64,000 bases of DNA from Chryseobacterium nakagawai. Its GTDB lineage: Bacteria; Bacteroidota; Bacteroidia; Flavobacteriales; Weeksellaceae. The stretch is from NCBI RefSeq assembly GCF_900637665.1, contig NZ_LR134386.1, positions 3,402,501 to 3,466,500 on the forward strand, given 5' to 3'. Positions within the stretch are counted from its first letter, which is position 1; every line of letters starts with the position of its first letter. The position numbers and the translations under genes are program-made. The notes under the pieces were generated by a model. The model did not search any database and had not been told where the DNA came from. It saw only the letters and a program-made list of their open reading frames with translations. Positions 27,775-37,657 of the stretch are shown here, piece by piece.

Positions 27775-28851
27775 TTAAATAACGTATCCACCAACCACTT
27801 TAAGCACCCACTTTCCGTTTTCATAATCTGCAGAATAATCATTTTTATAGAAAGCTCCTGCTTTATAAATATAAAAACTGTTCGGGTTCTTTTTATTTTT
27901 CTGTATTGGAGAAATTGTTTCTTCAATAATGTCAGCGACTTTGGTGTAATATGTTTGCTTCTTTTTGTCTTCAGGTACAAATAATATCTTTTGAGGAGGA
28001 TTGATTTGATGAAAATATTCACAGTCTGTTTGATAGACCTGAAATTCATAATCCAACTTTTCAGCCCCTACAAAAGTATCAGAAACCAATTGATTATAAA
28101 GACGGGTGAATTTGTTATCTGATGATCTGAACATAGGGTTCTTATCCTCAAAATCATTGATTCCATCACCGTCTGTATCTTTTTCATGGGGATTGAGTCC
28201 AAAACTATTCTCAAAAATATCATTGTAACCATCCTGATCGGAATCCTGTATCAGATCTTTCAGTTTAATTTTAAACAATTTGCCATCTTCAATCACTGAA
28301 TAGTTTTTGTACCCACCACGATCAATAGGATTATCAATTTTCACCAGACTTCCTTCAATATGGAGATAATCTCCTTCAACAATCGGATTCCGCTGAATTT
28401 TATTGAAATAATACAGGTTTGGACTAAGCCCTAAAAAATAGACAGAAGGTTTATTATTTTCAATTTTTAGCAACCAGTATCCAAGTCCGTTCATCCCAAG
28501 TCCATATAAGGTATCTCCAGAATTTTGTTTTGCAAAACATATAAACTGATCAGAAAACTTTTCATCAAATATTGTATTGCCAGTTTCAGTTGTTTTACCC
28601 TTTTCTCCAAACTCCGCTATTGGAAGGCGAAATTCGGTTCTGTCTGTTTTAAAGTCCCGGTATGTAGTAAGATTGGTAATTTCTAGATAATTGGGGTTTT
28701 CTGCAAGAATTTGTTTTAGCGTATAAGATTGGGAATCTTCAACCTGTATCACAACATCTTCAGTATTCATCTTATCTATGAAGCATTTATCTTCAATAGG
28801 CTTTGAACATGAAAAAAAGAAGACAATAATCGTAAAATAAATGATTTTCAT
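27775..28851 (-). CDS. Hypothetical lipoprotein with calcium-binding-type Asp repeats
   Basis: 358 aa. Lipoprotein signal ending FFFSCS (Cys about residue 15). The middle has two thrombospondin type 3-like motifs, DQDGYNDIFEN and DTDGDGINDFED (about 203-235), which normally bind calcium. The rest is not recognised. A stand-alone minus-strand gene between the peptide cluster and ychF. Function unknown; a cell-surface or periplasmic lipoprotein is likely. Confidence 0.75.
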   Translation of the reverse strand: MKIIYFTIIVFFFSCSKPIEDKCFIDKMNTEDVVIQVEDSQSYTLKQILAENPNYLEITNLTTYRDFKTDRTEFRLPIAEFGEKGKTTETGNTIFDEKFSDQFICFAKQNSGDTLYGLGMNGLGYWLLKIENNKPSVYFLGLSPNLYYFNKIQRNPIVEGDYLHIEGSLVKIDNPIDRGGYKNYSVIEDGKLFKIKLKDLIQDSDQDGYNDIFENSFGLNPHEKDTDGDGINDFEDKNPMFRSSDNKFTRLYNQLVSDTFVGAEKLDYEFQVYQTDCEYFHQINPPQKILFVPEDKKKQTYYTKVADIIEETISPIQKNKKNPNSFYIYKAGAFYKNDYSADYENGKWVLKVVGGYVI

Positions 28852-28937
28852 AGTACAGTTTTTCTCACGAAAGCAAAAAACGCTCCCAAATTATAGTATG
28901 GAAACGCTTTTTTATAAAACTAACTTTAATATTTTTC

Positions 28938-30029
28938 TTATACGTTGAATCTAAAGTGCATGATGTCTCCATCCTGAACGATATATTCTTTACCTTCTAC
29001 TGAAAGTTTTCCGGCTTCTTTTACTTTTACTTCTGAACCATACGTCATATAGTCATTATACTTAATAACTTCTGCACGAATGAATCCTTTTTCAAAGTCT
29101 GTGTGGATTACTCCAGCAGCCTGAGGAGCTGTCCATCCTTGTCCGATAGTCCATGCTCTTACTTCTTTTACTCCGGCAGTGAAATAGGTCTGAAGCTTTA
29201 AAAGGTCATAAGCTTTTCTAATCAAACGGTTTACTCCCGGTTCTGTAAGACCTAGCTCATCAAGGAAAATCTCTCTTTCTTCGAAAGTTTCCAGTTCGTT
29301 GATATCAGCTTCAATCTGAGCAGCTAATACAACTACTTCTGCCCCTTCATTTTTAGCCATCGTTTCAATCTTGCCAATCCATTCGTTTCCGTTTTTGATA
29401 GAATTTTCATCTACATTACAAACGTAAAGTACTGGTTTATTGGTTAAAAGCTGAACTTCAGCAATAATTGACTTTGTAAAATCATCCATTGCAAATTCTC
29501 TTGCATTTTTCCCATCTTCAAGAAATTTCTGTAAATTCTGAAGGGTTTCGTAAGTAAGGATATCTTCTTTCTTACCGGATTTGATGAATTTTTTAGCTTT
29601 TTCAACTGCTTTTCCTACTGTTTCAAGGTCTTTCAGTTGTAATTCTATATCAATAATTTCTTTATCTCTTAATGGATCTACTGAACCTTCTACGTGAATG
29701 ATATTTCCATTATCAAAACATCTTAAAACGTGGATGATCGCCTCACACTCTCGAATATTAGCAAGAAATTGATTCCCTAGTCCTTCTCCTTTACTGGCAC
29801 CTTTTACAAGACCTGCAATATCAACGATTTCAACTACAGCTGGTAAAACTCTTTCGGGTTTTACGATTTTCTCCAGTTCAAATAATCTCTGATCCGGCAC
29901 TGAAACGGTTCCCAGATTCGGTTCAATAGTACAGAAAGGATAGTTTGCTGATTGAGCTTTTGCGTTGCTCAGACAGTTAAAAAGTGTTGATTTACCTACA
30001 TTCGGAAGGCCTACGATTCCACATTTCAT
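28938..30029 (-). CDS. ychF: Redox-regulated ATPase YchF (Obg-like GTPase family)
   Basis: 363 aa, standard length. P-loop GLPNVGKS (residues 7-14), switch region DIAGLVKGASKGEGLGN, the NVDEN motif in place of NKxD (about 205) consistent with ATP rather than GTP preference, and a C-terminal TGS domain (EVRAWTIGQGWTAPQAAGVIH onward). It binds ribosomes and responds to oxidative stress in other bacteria. Stand-alone gene. Confidence 0.96.
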   Translation of the reverse strand: MKCGIVGLPNVGKSTLFNCLSNAKAQSANYPFCTIEPNLGTVSVPDQRLFELEKIVKPERVLPAVVEIVDIAGLVKGASKGEGLGNQFLANIRECEAIIHVLRCFDNGNIIHVEGSVDPLRDKEIIDIELQLKDLETVGKAVEKAKKFIKSGKKEDILTYETLQNLQKFLEDGKNAREFAMDDFTKSIIAEVQLLTNKPVLYVCNVDENSIKNGNEWIGKIETMAKNEGAEVVVLAAQIEADINELETFEEREIFLDELGLTEPGVNRLIRKAYDLLKLQTYFTAGVKEVRAWTIGQGWTAPQAAGVIHTDFEKGFIRAEVIKYNDYMTYGSEVKVKEAGKLSVEGKEYIVQDGDIMHFRFNV

Positions 30030-30228
30030 ATTGTAAAATTCAAAGTTTAAGGTTTAGGGTTTGAAAGTTCAAAGTTGAGAGTATAAAGTTTTGGTTCCTT
30101 CTACCCTCGTTACTGATTCCTGAACTTTCAGCGTGCAAAGATAGTGAATTTTAAGGGAGTTTCATAATAAAAAAAATCTGCCAGCGTTCTGACAGATTTT
30201 CAAACAGTTTTATGCTACTGATTAATTT

Positions 30229-30780
30229 TTATGGGTTATTTCCTGTGGCTTCTTGAGCCAATGGTACATCATTCGGTGCTTCCTGTAAAGCTTTATCCAA
30301 AGTAAATAAAGATTCATCTGTAGCTCTGTCGCCCCCTGCAATTTTTAATTTATCGATAAGGTTTTGAGCTAATGTTTCTTCTTCAATCTGTTCCTGTACA
30401 AACCACTGCATAAAATTCCAGGTTGCCCAGTCTTTTTCTGCCATAGAAAGATCTACAATTTTGTAGATGGCAGTAGTATTGTCTACTTCATGTTTAAAAA
30501 CGCCTTCAAAACAGGCTGTGAGTGTCTCCGGATCGGCTGGAGGGGCCGGAATAGCATTTACTTTGGGCTTTCCACCTCTATTTAAAATGTACTCCATGAA
30601 CTTGATAGAATGGTTTCTTTCTTCCTGAGAATGACGGTAAAGAAAATTAGCAATCCCTTGATAGCCTTTATCATCGGCCCAAATTCCATACGATAGAAAA
30701 ATGTGTGATGCATGAATTTCTTTGTTCATCTGGTCACTAAGTGCTTTTTCCACTTTTGCGGAAAGTCTGTTAGTATTCAT
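30229..30780 (-). CDS. ftnA: Ferritin
   Basis: 183 aa four-helix ferritin. Ferroxidase ligands are in place: E21 in KEIHAS, E53/E54 and H57 in SQEERNHSIKF, and the later EKDWATWNF and EEQIEEETL segments. It stores iron as ferric mineral. The last 20 residues are a short extra tail. Stand-alone gene; the symbol is by family, not by orthology test. Confidence 0.93.
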   Translation of the reverse strand: MNTNRLSAKVEKALSDQMNKEIHASHIFLSYGIWADDKGYQGIANFLYRHSQEERNHSIKFMEYILNRGGKPKVNAIPAPPADPETLTACFEGVFKHEVDNTTAIYKIVDLSMAEKDWATWNFMQWFVQEQIEEETLAQNLIDKLKIAGGDRATDESLFTLDKALQEAPNDVPLAQEATGNNP

Positions 30781-31039
30781 AAATGTTATATTTTGGTGAT
30801 TATGGAACTAATCATGCAAAAATGATTCCGCTAAGGTTCTTAATTTACTTAAAACCAACTCAAACCAATATATATCATATTGATTTTCTTTATTTTAAGC
30901 TAATAATTTATAGTTATTCTAAAATAAAACGGCATAAAATTTTTGAAATTTTCTTAATCAAAAGATGTTTAACACTGCTTTGCATCCAGGCTTTGAAACT
31001 GATTCACCTTTTCTGTACAAAGGTTCAAATAAAAAAATA
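30781..31039. other. Intergenic region upstream of ferritin, no gene seen
   Basis: AT-rich spacer between ferritin (minus) and a minus-strand terminator at 31040. The ferritin promoter should lie here. The plus-strand frame 30783-31040 has no supporting features. Confidence 0.4.
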
Positions 31040-31070
31040 AAAAGGGTTCAACTTTAAGTTAAACCCTTTT
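31040..31070 (-). terminator. Terminator downstream of the GHL10-type lipoprotein gene
   Basis: Stem AAAGGGTT (31041-31048) with AACCCTTT (31062-31069); on the minus strand followed by TTTTATTTTTTTATT. Confidence 0.75.
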
Positions 31071-31120
31071 ATATTTATTAAAACTTTAATGACCTTTACA
31101 ATACGGTCTTTAGTTTTTCT

Positions 31121-32734
31121 TTATTTGACTTTTTTTGCCATGTAATCACTTTCGTTTCCTAATCTGTCAATAGCTTTGATCGCCACTCCATTCAACTTTT
31201 TACCATTTTTGAACTTAGGAACATCTTTAAAAAGGGTATCCAATGGTAAAATTTCGGTTTGCCATACTCCGTCATACTGGCTGAAAAGTACCCATTGGAA
31301 AACTTCTGAAGCATTTTTTGTACTCCATCTTGTCTGTGCAAAACTTCCGTTATCACTAATAAATAAGGTGGGAGTCTGCAAAGGAACGGTTTTGATCCAT
31401 GGAGATTTCGGAATTAATGCTTTTTCACTGTAAGGTCCGTTTTTCAGGGTCGGCAGCATTCCCGGATTTTTAGTTAATCCTGCAATACTCCAATGAATTT
31501 CACCTGCATCATTTTTGAGGATCTTTCTGGAAATATCAATTTGGTTCTTGATTTCTGTTGGACGGTCATACGTTTTAATCTCAACGGTATTTAAACCAGG
31601 CCATAAGTGACGTTTCATTGTATTTTCGGACTGCCACCAATTTAGCAATGCTTCAAAGCCCTGCCCTTTTGAATCAATCGGCCAATACAATTGTGGAGAA
31701 AAATAGTCTACCCAACCTTTATTTAGCCATAATTTGGCATCCGCATACAGCTCATCAAACTGTGAAGATCCTACAATTCCTGCCGGATATCCTGGTTTCC
31801 AGATTCCAAATGGGCTGATTCCAAATCTTACATTATTTTTTTCTGCATGAATTTCTTTGTAGATACGTTCTACAAATTTATTTACATTATCTCTTCTCCA
31901 GTCTGCTCTTGATAAAGTTCCGCCATTGCTTTGATAAACATTCCATGAAGCATAGTCTGGAAAATCAGCTCCTTTGTTGTAAGTAGCATACGGATAAAAA
32001 TAATCGTCAAAATGAATGGCATCAATGTCATATCTTTTTACGATATCCTTTACTACATTGGATACATGGTCCTGTGTTTTTGGGTTCGCTGGGTCAAACC
32101 AGTACATTCCATTTTTTAATCTTACGACAATGTCAGACATTCTGTTAGCCATGGACATTTTATTTACCGTACCACCATTGGTGTGATGAGCGCGGTAAGG
32201 ATTTAACCAAACGTGTAATTCTAATCCTCTTTTGTGGGCTTCTTCGATCCAGAATAATAACGGATCATAGTTTGGATAAGGTGCTGCTCCTGTTTCTCCG
32301 GTTAAAAAGTAAGACCAGGGTTCTATATTACTTGTATATAAAGCATCTGCAGAAGGTCTGATCTGAAAAATAGCAGCATTAAAGTTATTATCTTTCAGCA
32401 TATCCAGCATACTGATAGCTTCTGCTTTCTGCTGCTCCACCGTAAGATTGTTTTTAGATGGCCAGTTGATATTGGCAACACTGGCAATCCAAGCACCACG
32501 GAATTCTCTGTTAATTTCAGGAAGATTGGTTCTGAATGTTTCTTCTGTTGAAGTTCCCGGTGTAGGTTTTACTGCTACAGGAGGTTTTGGCTGATTGGTA
32601 GTATTATTGGTATTAGGTTTTGTTGTATTTTTAACAGGAGGGGTCTTTGTTACATTGTTCTGAGTAGAACATGAGGTGCTATAAGACGCTAGAACTCCCA
32701 TTAAAACGATAAGTTTTAGTTTACTCATTTTCAT
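31121..32734 (-). CDS. Family 10 glycosylhydrolase-like lipoprotein (GHL10, DigH-like)
   Basis: 537 aa. Lipoprotein signal ending SYSTSCS (Cys about 22), a Thr/Asn/Pro-rich linker to about residue 62, then the GHL10 domain (about 72-420): FRGAWIASVANINWPS, FQIRPSADALY, RGLELHVWLNPYRAH, IDAIHFDDYFYPY, ISPFGIWKP. A C-terminal Ig-like part follows. E. coli DigH of this family cleaves denuded peptidoglycan glycan strands in division, so a cell-wall role is plausible but inferred. Start 32728 is an alternative. Confidence 0.88.
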   Translation of the reverse strand: MKMSKLKLIVLMGVLASYSTSCSTQNNVTKTPPVKNTTKPNTNNTTNQPKPPVAVKPTPGTSTEETFRTNLPEINREFRGAWIASVANINWPSKNNLTVEQQKAEAISMLDMLKDNNFNAAIFQIRPSADALYTSNIEPWSYFLTGETGAAPYPNYDPLLFWIEEAHKRGLELHVWLNPYRAHHTNGGTVNKMSMANRMSDIVVRLKNGMYWFDPANPKTQDHVSNVVKDIVKRYDIDAIHFDDYFYPYATYNKGADFPDYASWNVYQSNGGTLSRADWRRDNVNKFVERIYKEIHAEKNNVRFGISPFGIWKPGYPAGIVGSSQFDELYADAKLWLNKGWVDYFSPQLYWPIDSKGQGFEALLNWWQSENTMKRHLWPGLNTVEIKTYDRPTEIKNQIDISRKILKNDAGEIHWSIAGLTKNPGMLPTLKNGPYSEKALIPKSPWIKTVPLQTPTLFISDNGSFAQTRWSTKNASEVFQWVLFSQYDGVWQTEILPLDTLFKDVPKFKNGKKLNGVAIKAIDRLGNESDYMAKKVK

Positions 32735-32816
32735 AGCCGCAAAACTACTTTAAATTAAATTTTAATACTTTGGATATTGTTGTGAAAAAATAAACATTTT
32801 TTCCTATTCTTTAGAA

Positions 32817-32844
32817 AAAAAGCCTCGAAAAATTCGAGGCTTTT
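32817..32844 (-). terminator. Terminator of typA
   Basis: Perfect 12-bp palindrome AAAAGCCTCGAA (32817-32828) with TTCGAGGCTTTT (32833-32844); T run on the minus strand. Confidence 0.85.
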
Positions 32845-32874
32845 CTATATGATATTGATTGTAAATCGAAATGA

Positions 32875-34680
32875 TTACGATTTCGCTGATCTTTCAACTC
32901 TTTTTCTTTCTTCTTCAGAAAGAAGTTTCTTACGCATTCTGATGAAATTCGGAGTTACCTCAATAGCTTCATCACCTTGGATATATTCCATACATTCTTC
33001 TAATGAGAATAAGATTTTTGGAGCAACACCAGTATCTTTATCTTTTCCTGAAGCTCTCATGTTGTTCAACTGTTTTGCTTCCACGATGTTTACCACTAAG
33101 TCTCCTGGTTTGTTTTGCTCCCCAATGATCATTCCTGCATAGATTTCCTCACCTGGATCAACGAAGAACTTTCCTCTGTCTTGTAATTTAGCAATAGAAT
33201 ATTCTGTAGCAGGCCCTTGAGTTTTGCTGATTAACACTCCATTATTTCTTCCAGGAATAGCTCCTTTGAAAGGCTTATATTCTGTGAAACGGTGTGCCAT
33301 AATAGCTTCCCCAGCAGTTGCAGTCAACATTTGAGAACGTAATCCGATCAAACCTCTTGAAGGAATTTCGAATTCCATGTGCTGCATCTCTCCTTTAGTT
33401 TCCATGATATGAAGGTCACCTTTTCTTTGCGTTGCCAAGTCGATAACTCTTGAAGCGTATTCTTCAGGAACGTCAACAACTAAAGATTCATAAGGCTCAC
33501 ATTTTTCACCATCAATTTCTCTTAAGATAACCTGTGGCTGACCAATTGTCATCTCATATCCTTCTCTTCTCATTGTTTCGATCAAAACTGACAAGTGAAG
33601 AATACCTCTACCGAATACCAGGAACGTATTTGCATCATCAGTTTGTTGAACTCTTAATGCTAAGTTTTTCTCTAATTCTTTAGTTAATCTTTCTTTAAGG
33701 TGATTAGAGGTAACATATTTACCGTCTTTACCAAAGAAAGGTGAATTGTTGATAGAGAACGTCATGTTCAATGTAGGCTCATCAATAGCAGTTCTTTCCA
33801 ATGGTTCAGGATTTTCAAGATCTACGAATGAATCACCGATCTGGAATGAATCAAAACCTACTACAGCACAGATATCTCCTGCTTTTACTTCAGTTACTTT
33901 TTTCTTTCCTAATCCTTCAAAAACGTAAAGTTCTTTTACTTTTCCTTTTACAACTTTACCATCTGCCTGAGCAAGACCGATCCATTGAGATTCTTTAAGC
34001 TCTCCTCTTGTTACTTTTCCGATTGCAATTCTTCCTAAGAAAGAAGAGAAATCTAAAGAAGTAATCTGCATCTGAAGATTACCTTCAGTTACTTTCGGTT
34101 CAGGAACATATTGTAAAATACCATCTAATAATGGTAAAATATCTTCAGTTTGTTCTAATGAAGTGTTGAACCAACCTTGCTTAGAAGAACCGTAGAATGT
34201 TGGGAAATCTAATTGCTCTTCAGTAGCTTCAAGGTTGAAGAATAAATCAAATACCTGGTCGTGAACTTCGTCCGGACGGCAGTTTGGTTTATCTACTTTA
34301 TTGATAACCACTAATGGTCTCAATCCTAATTCTAAAGCTTTCTGAAGTACGAATCTTGTCTGTGGCATTGGTCCTTCGAACGCATCCACTAACAAAATAA
34401 CCCCGTCAGCCATTTTTAATACTCTTTCTACTTCTCCACCGAAATCCGCGTGACCAGGAGTATCAATTACGTTAATTTTAGTGTCTTTATAAGTAACAGA
34501 AATATTCTTGGATAAGATGGTGATCCCTCTTTCTCTTTCAAGATCATTGTTATCCATAATTAATTCTCCACTCTCCTGATTTTCTCTGAAAATGTTAGTA
34601 GCGTGGATGATTTTGTCAACCAAAGTCGTCTTCCCGTGGTCAACGTGTGCGATAATCGCAATATTTCTAATGTTTTGCAT
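32875..34680 (-). CDS. typA: Translational GTPase TypA/BipA
   Basis: 601 aa, standard length. GTPase motifs: AHVDHGKTT (about 10-18), RERGITI, DTPGHADFGGEV, NKVDKP. EF-G-like domains III and V and the TypA-specific C-terminal domain follow (YKPFKGAIPGRNNGVLIS; RKKLLSEEERKR). It acts on the 50S ribosome during assembly and stress adaptation. Confidence 0.96.
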   Translation of the reverse strand: MQNIRNIAIIAHVDHGKTTLVDKIIHATNIFRENQESGELIMDNNDLERERGITILSKNISVTYKDTKINVIDTPGHADFGGEVERVLKMADGVILLVDAFEGPMPQTRFVLQKALELGLRPLVVINKVDKPNCRPDEVHDQVFDLFFNLEATEEQLDFPTFYGSSKQGWFNTSLEQTEDILPLLDGILQYVPEPKVTEGNLQMQITSLDFSSFLGRIAIGKVTRGELKESQWIGLAQADGKVVKGKVKELYVFEGLGKKKVTEVKAGDICAVVGFDSFQIGDSFVDLENPEPLERTAIDEPTLNMTFSINNSPFFGKDGKYVTSNHLKERLTKELEKNLALRVQQTDDANTFLVFGRGILHLSVLIETMRREGYEMTIGQPQVILREIDGEKCEPYESLVVDVPEEYASRVIDLATQRKGDLHIMETKGEMQHMEFEIPSRGLIGLRSQMLTATAGEAIMAHRFTEYKPFKGAIPGRNNGVLISKTQGPATEYSIAKLQDRGKFFVDPGEEIYAGMIIGEQNKPGDLVVNIVEAKQLNNMRASGKDKDTGVAPKILFSLEECMEYIQGDEAIEVTPNFIRMRKKLLSEEERKRVERSAKS

Positions 34681-34786
34681 ATAGGATTTTTACGAGTGCA
34701 AAAATAGTGATTTTTAATGAAAAACAATTTTATTGGATAAATAATTAACATTCTGTTTAAAATACACGTTTACAGAGGTATAAAAA

Positions 34787-34811
34787 AAGAGTGTTGAAAA
34801 AACACTCTTAA
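34787..34811 (-). terminator. Terminator of the 34816 peptide gene
   Basis: Perfect stem AAGAGTGTT (34787-34795) with AACACTCTT (34801-34809); minus-strand T7 tail. Confidence 0.8.
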
Positions 34812-34815
34812 ATGG

Positions 34816-35022
34816 TTATGGACATAAAGACGAATCACATGGATCAACTGCTGGTGCATCTCCACAAATAATGGCCATTTCATCACAATTACTTGAAGAT
34901 CCTGTAGGCCATCCCCATCTCAATATACAAGTATCGGGATCCTTACATCTTACCATTCCTTTTGCAATTCCTCCTGTCAGTGTTTTCATTTCACTTCTGG
35001 TAATTTTTCTTACATTTTTCAT
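34816..35022 (-). CDS. Double-glycine leader peptide, divergent (WGW, six to seven residues between Cys)
   Basis: 68 aa. Leader RKITRSEMKTLTGG, then a core with Cys-rich segments (RCKDPDTC, NCDEM, ICGD, PCDSSLCP) and an RWGWPTGSSS loop. The leader lacks the usual KKLNKKEL string but keeps the amphipathic pattern and GG. It is a single gene with its own terminator, far from the two clusters, and of a different core type. Confidence 0.72.
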   Translation of the reverse strand: MKNVRKITRSEMKTLTGGIAKGMVRCKDPDTCILRWGWPTGSSSNCDEMAIICGDAPAVDPCDSSLCP

Positions 35023-35234
35023 AGTTATATTGTTTTTGTTGTTGAATGATAAATGTAAGAAAAAACGGAATTCAAAAAATGTTTTTTAATCATAACTAAA
35101 TTTAAAATCTAGCTCTTTCCACTATGCTATAATAAAATATTACACGTCAAGTTCTGTCGCTACTCCATTTTATCTTTGTCTCAATACATTCTTGCAAGAG
35201 TATTATCCTATTATTAATCACCAAAAACAAAAAA

Positions 35235-36806
35235 ATGACAAACAATTTAAATCTTTTAACCATTGATTCTTTTTTTTCATCTTCAGATCCTGCTTCGGAT
35301 CTTAACATTGTAAGTTTGATTGATCCTTTCAGTGGTGAAATTGCCAATTTTAAAAAACAAGATCTTCCTGTTCCTGATGGAAAATACCTATACCGCATTA
35401 AAAAAAACGGCAATGGTCCGGTTTCATACTATAAAAGAATTATTACTGATGATATTTCTATTACAATTGCAGATGTTCGTGGAGATGGCATGACCGATGA
35501 TTCCGTTGAAATCCAAAAGCTGATTGATGAAATGGAAGCCGGACAGGTTCTGAAGCTTGATAACAGGAGATATATGCTTTATCAGCCTTTACAGATCAAT
35601 AAAGCCATTAAAATTACAGGTTCCTCTACTAAAAGTACAATAGGTCTTCCCCCTTTTCTTATAACCAACAATAATCATGGTATTATCATTAACGCATACA
35701 AGACTGTTATTAATGGGAAAGAGATCACAACCAATGCTTCGGGTACTGTTTTGGAAGGATTCGGAATTTATAATGCGACTCTTTACACAACCACTCCTAA
35801 TAATGTTACCGGTATTAAAATAATCGGAACACCGGAGGTTCATGCTTATGATATTATTTTAAAAAATCTTGCCATCAATGGTTATCAAACAGGACTGGAA
35901 GCAAATTATCTTTGGTCTTCCCAAATTCAGACTGTAAAAATTGGTAATTGTCAGATAGGAATGCATATCAAAAACAATTCCGTGAACAATGAAATTTCCA
36001 ACAATACCAGCATTTCGATAGATGTCAAAGTAATAAACGAGGAGACAAATGAGGAAGAACTTATAGATATACCTGGCAGTAAAGGTATCTTTTTTGAAGG
36101 AAGCACTTCACAAGAAGGCTGGAGAATTATTGATACTTTTATCTTTAATGTTTATCAGGGAATTTACGCTGAAAAAACTTCTCACGTTAATGTACTCAAC
36201 AGTATGATTGATTTCTGCAGACATATTGGAATTGTGATTGGAGCGGAGAGCCATAACTGGAATATTAACAGTAATTACATTGCACTTTCCCACCCCGGAT
36301 ACGGAATCTATTTAGCCAATAGCATCAAGAATTCGTCATTTACAAGAGGAAATAAAATTATTGACAATGATATATTAATTTACGACAATGCAATACCGGA
36401 TGACACCTCCATTGGCGTTAATATTATGGGAAAGGAATCTCTTTATGATGATGTAAGGGGAAATTCAATTAAAAATTTCAAAGTATATGATATCAGAGCA
36501 GATTCCGGATTAAAGACAACCATTACCCACAATAAATGCTTATCTGGCATTAGTCCCAATATTATAGGTAATTTTATTACCAATGACAACCTGGGAACGG
36601 TTTACTATCAAAACTTGAATGATTCTCTTCATTTGGGAAAAGTAAAAATAACTTATGCAGATACTTTTCCTTCGGTTTCTTCTCCTGACTGGAAGCGAGG
36701 TGATATTATTCTGAATACCGGTCCTTCTGTTAATATGCCAATCGGGTGGGTCAACACAACTGATGGAACGAATACATGGAAGCCATTTGGTATTATTAAC
36801 AATTAA
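35235..36806 (+). CDS. Right-handed beta-helix protein with pectate-lyase-3-type start, no signal peptide
   Basis: 523 aa. Around residues 75-95 the DVRGDGMTDDSVEIQKLID motif is the signature of the pectate lyase superfamily/tailspike beta-helix (Pfam pectate_lyase_3). Repeating strands follow to about 450. No signal peptide or type IX tail is visible. Proteins like this are phage tailspikes or polysaccharide-degrading enzymes, but no phage genes are nearby. The N-terminal 70 residues are unrecognised. How it could leave the cell is not clear. Confidence 0.75.
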   Translation: MTNNLNLLTIDSFFSSSDPASDLNIVSLIDPFSGEIANFKKQDLPVPDGKYLYRIKKNGNGPVSYYKRIITDDISITIADVRGDGMTDDSVEIQKLIDEMEAGQVLKLDNRRYMLYQPLQINKAIKITGSSTKSTIGLPPFLITNNNHGIIINAYKTVINGKEITTNASGTVLEGFGIYNATLYTTTPNNVTGIKIIGTPEVHAYDIILKNLAINGYQTGLEANYLWSSQIQTVKIGNCQIGMHIKNNSVNNEISNNTSISIDVKVINEETNEEELIDIPGSKGIFFEGSTSQEGWRIIDTFIFNVYQGIYAEKTSHVNVLNSMIDFCRHIGIVIGAESHNWNINSNYIALSHPGYGIYLANSIKNSSFTRGNKIIDNDILIYDNAIPDDTSIGVNIMGKESLYDDVRGNSIKNFKVYDIRADSGLKTTITHNKCLSGISPNIIGNFITNDNLGTVYYQNLNDSLHLGKVKITYADTFPSVSSPDWKRGDIILNTGPSVNMPIGWVNTTDGTNTWKPFGIINN

Positions 36807-36810
36807 TAAA

Positions 36811-36838
36811 AAAACAGCCATTAAGGCTGTTTTTTATT
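36811..36838. terminator. Bidirectional terminator between the beta-helix gene and DUF1294 gene
   Basis: Stem AAAACAGCC (36811-36819) with GGCTGTTTT (36825-36833); flanking T run on + and A run giving T on -. Confidence 0.8.
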
Positions 36839-36840
36839 TA

Positions 36841-37092
36841 TCAATGTCTTATTAGCCTGTACAATAATACAACATCAATTAAAAGCACTATAAAAAACTT
36901 TACAAGAAAAGATTTTTTAGAAACTTTATGGTTGAAAATAATCATTCCTGCAGCAGCACCTATAATCCCTATCAATGAAAGACCTAAAAGAACATTCTCA
37001 GAAATCCGCCACTGATGTCTTTTGGCCTGCAGTTTATCAAATCCGAAAACGCCGAAGGTAATAAGGTTAGTAATTAACAGAAAAGGAATCAT
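36841..37092 (-). CDS. DUF1294 domain-containing small membrane protein
   Basis: 83 aa from the ATG at 37092 (MIPFLLITN). The DUF1294 pattern FGFDKLQAKRHQWRISEN, GIIGAAAGMIIFNHKVSKKSF is clear, with about three hydrophobic helices. A longer frame to 37146 is excluded by a TATTTTTG -7 element at 37111-37118, so 37092 is the start. Function unknown. Confidence 0.8.
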   Translation of the reverse strand: MIPFLLITNLITFGVFGFDKLQAKRHQWRISENVLLGLSLIGIIGAAAGMIIFNHKVSKKSFLVKFFIVLLIDVVLLYRLIRH

Positions 37093-37110
37093 TATAAAAT
37101 TAATTTGCTG

Positions 37111-37118
37111 CAAAAATA
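37111..37118 (-). promoter_or_regulatory. -7 element of the DUF1294 gene
   Basis: TATTTTTG on the minus strand, TAnnTTTG match, 18 bp before the ATG at 37092; decides the start. Confidence 0.5.
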
Positions 37119-37197
37119 AGTTTAATTTATACATAGAGAAAACCATCTGGTTAATGTCTTTTTTCCAACGTAATATTTGTACGGTTTATCAGAGTAA

Positions 37198-37590
<393 letters not shown>

Positions 37591-37607
37591 CAGCATCATT
37601 CATAATC

Positions 37608-37636
37608 AAGGCCCGGAATTTGAATTTCCGGGCCTT
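37608..37636. terminator. Bidirectional terminator between the 37234 gene and the DJ-1/PfpI gene
   Basis: Strong GC-rich stem AAGGCCCGGAA (37608-37618) with TTCCGGGCCTT (37626-37636). Confidence 0.8.
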
Positions 37637-37657
37637 ATATCTTCATCTTTAGTGTGG

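Noticed and set aside
27765..28049. Frame of 94 codons overlapping the 27775 lipoprotein gene
   Set aside because: Lies in another frame of a gene with a lipoprotein signal and calcium-type repeats.
30030..30110. GTTTAGGGTTT-like string upstream of ychF
   Set aside because: Low-complexity AT/G-rich spacer with repeated AAGTT/AAGGTT words; too short and irregular for a functional repeat.
35147..35413. Minus-strand frame over the start of the beta-helix gene
   Set aside because: Has no promoter or homology features and overlaps a confident gene.
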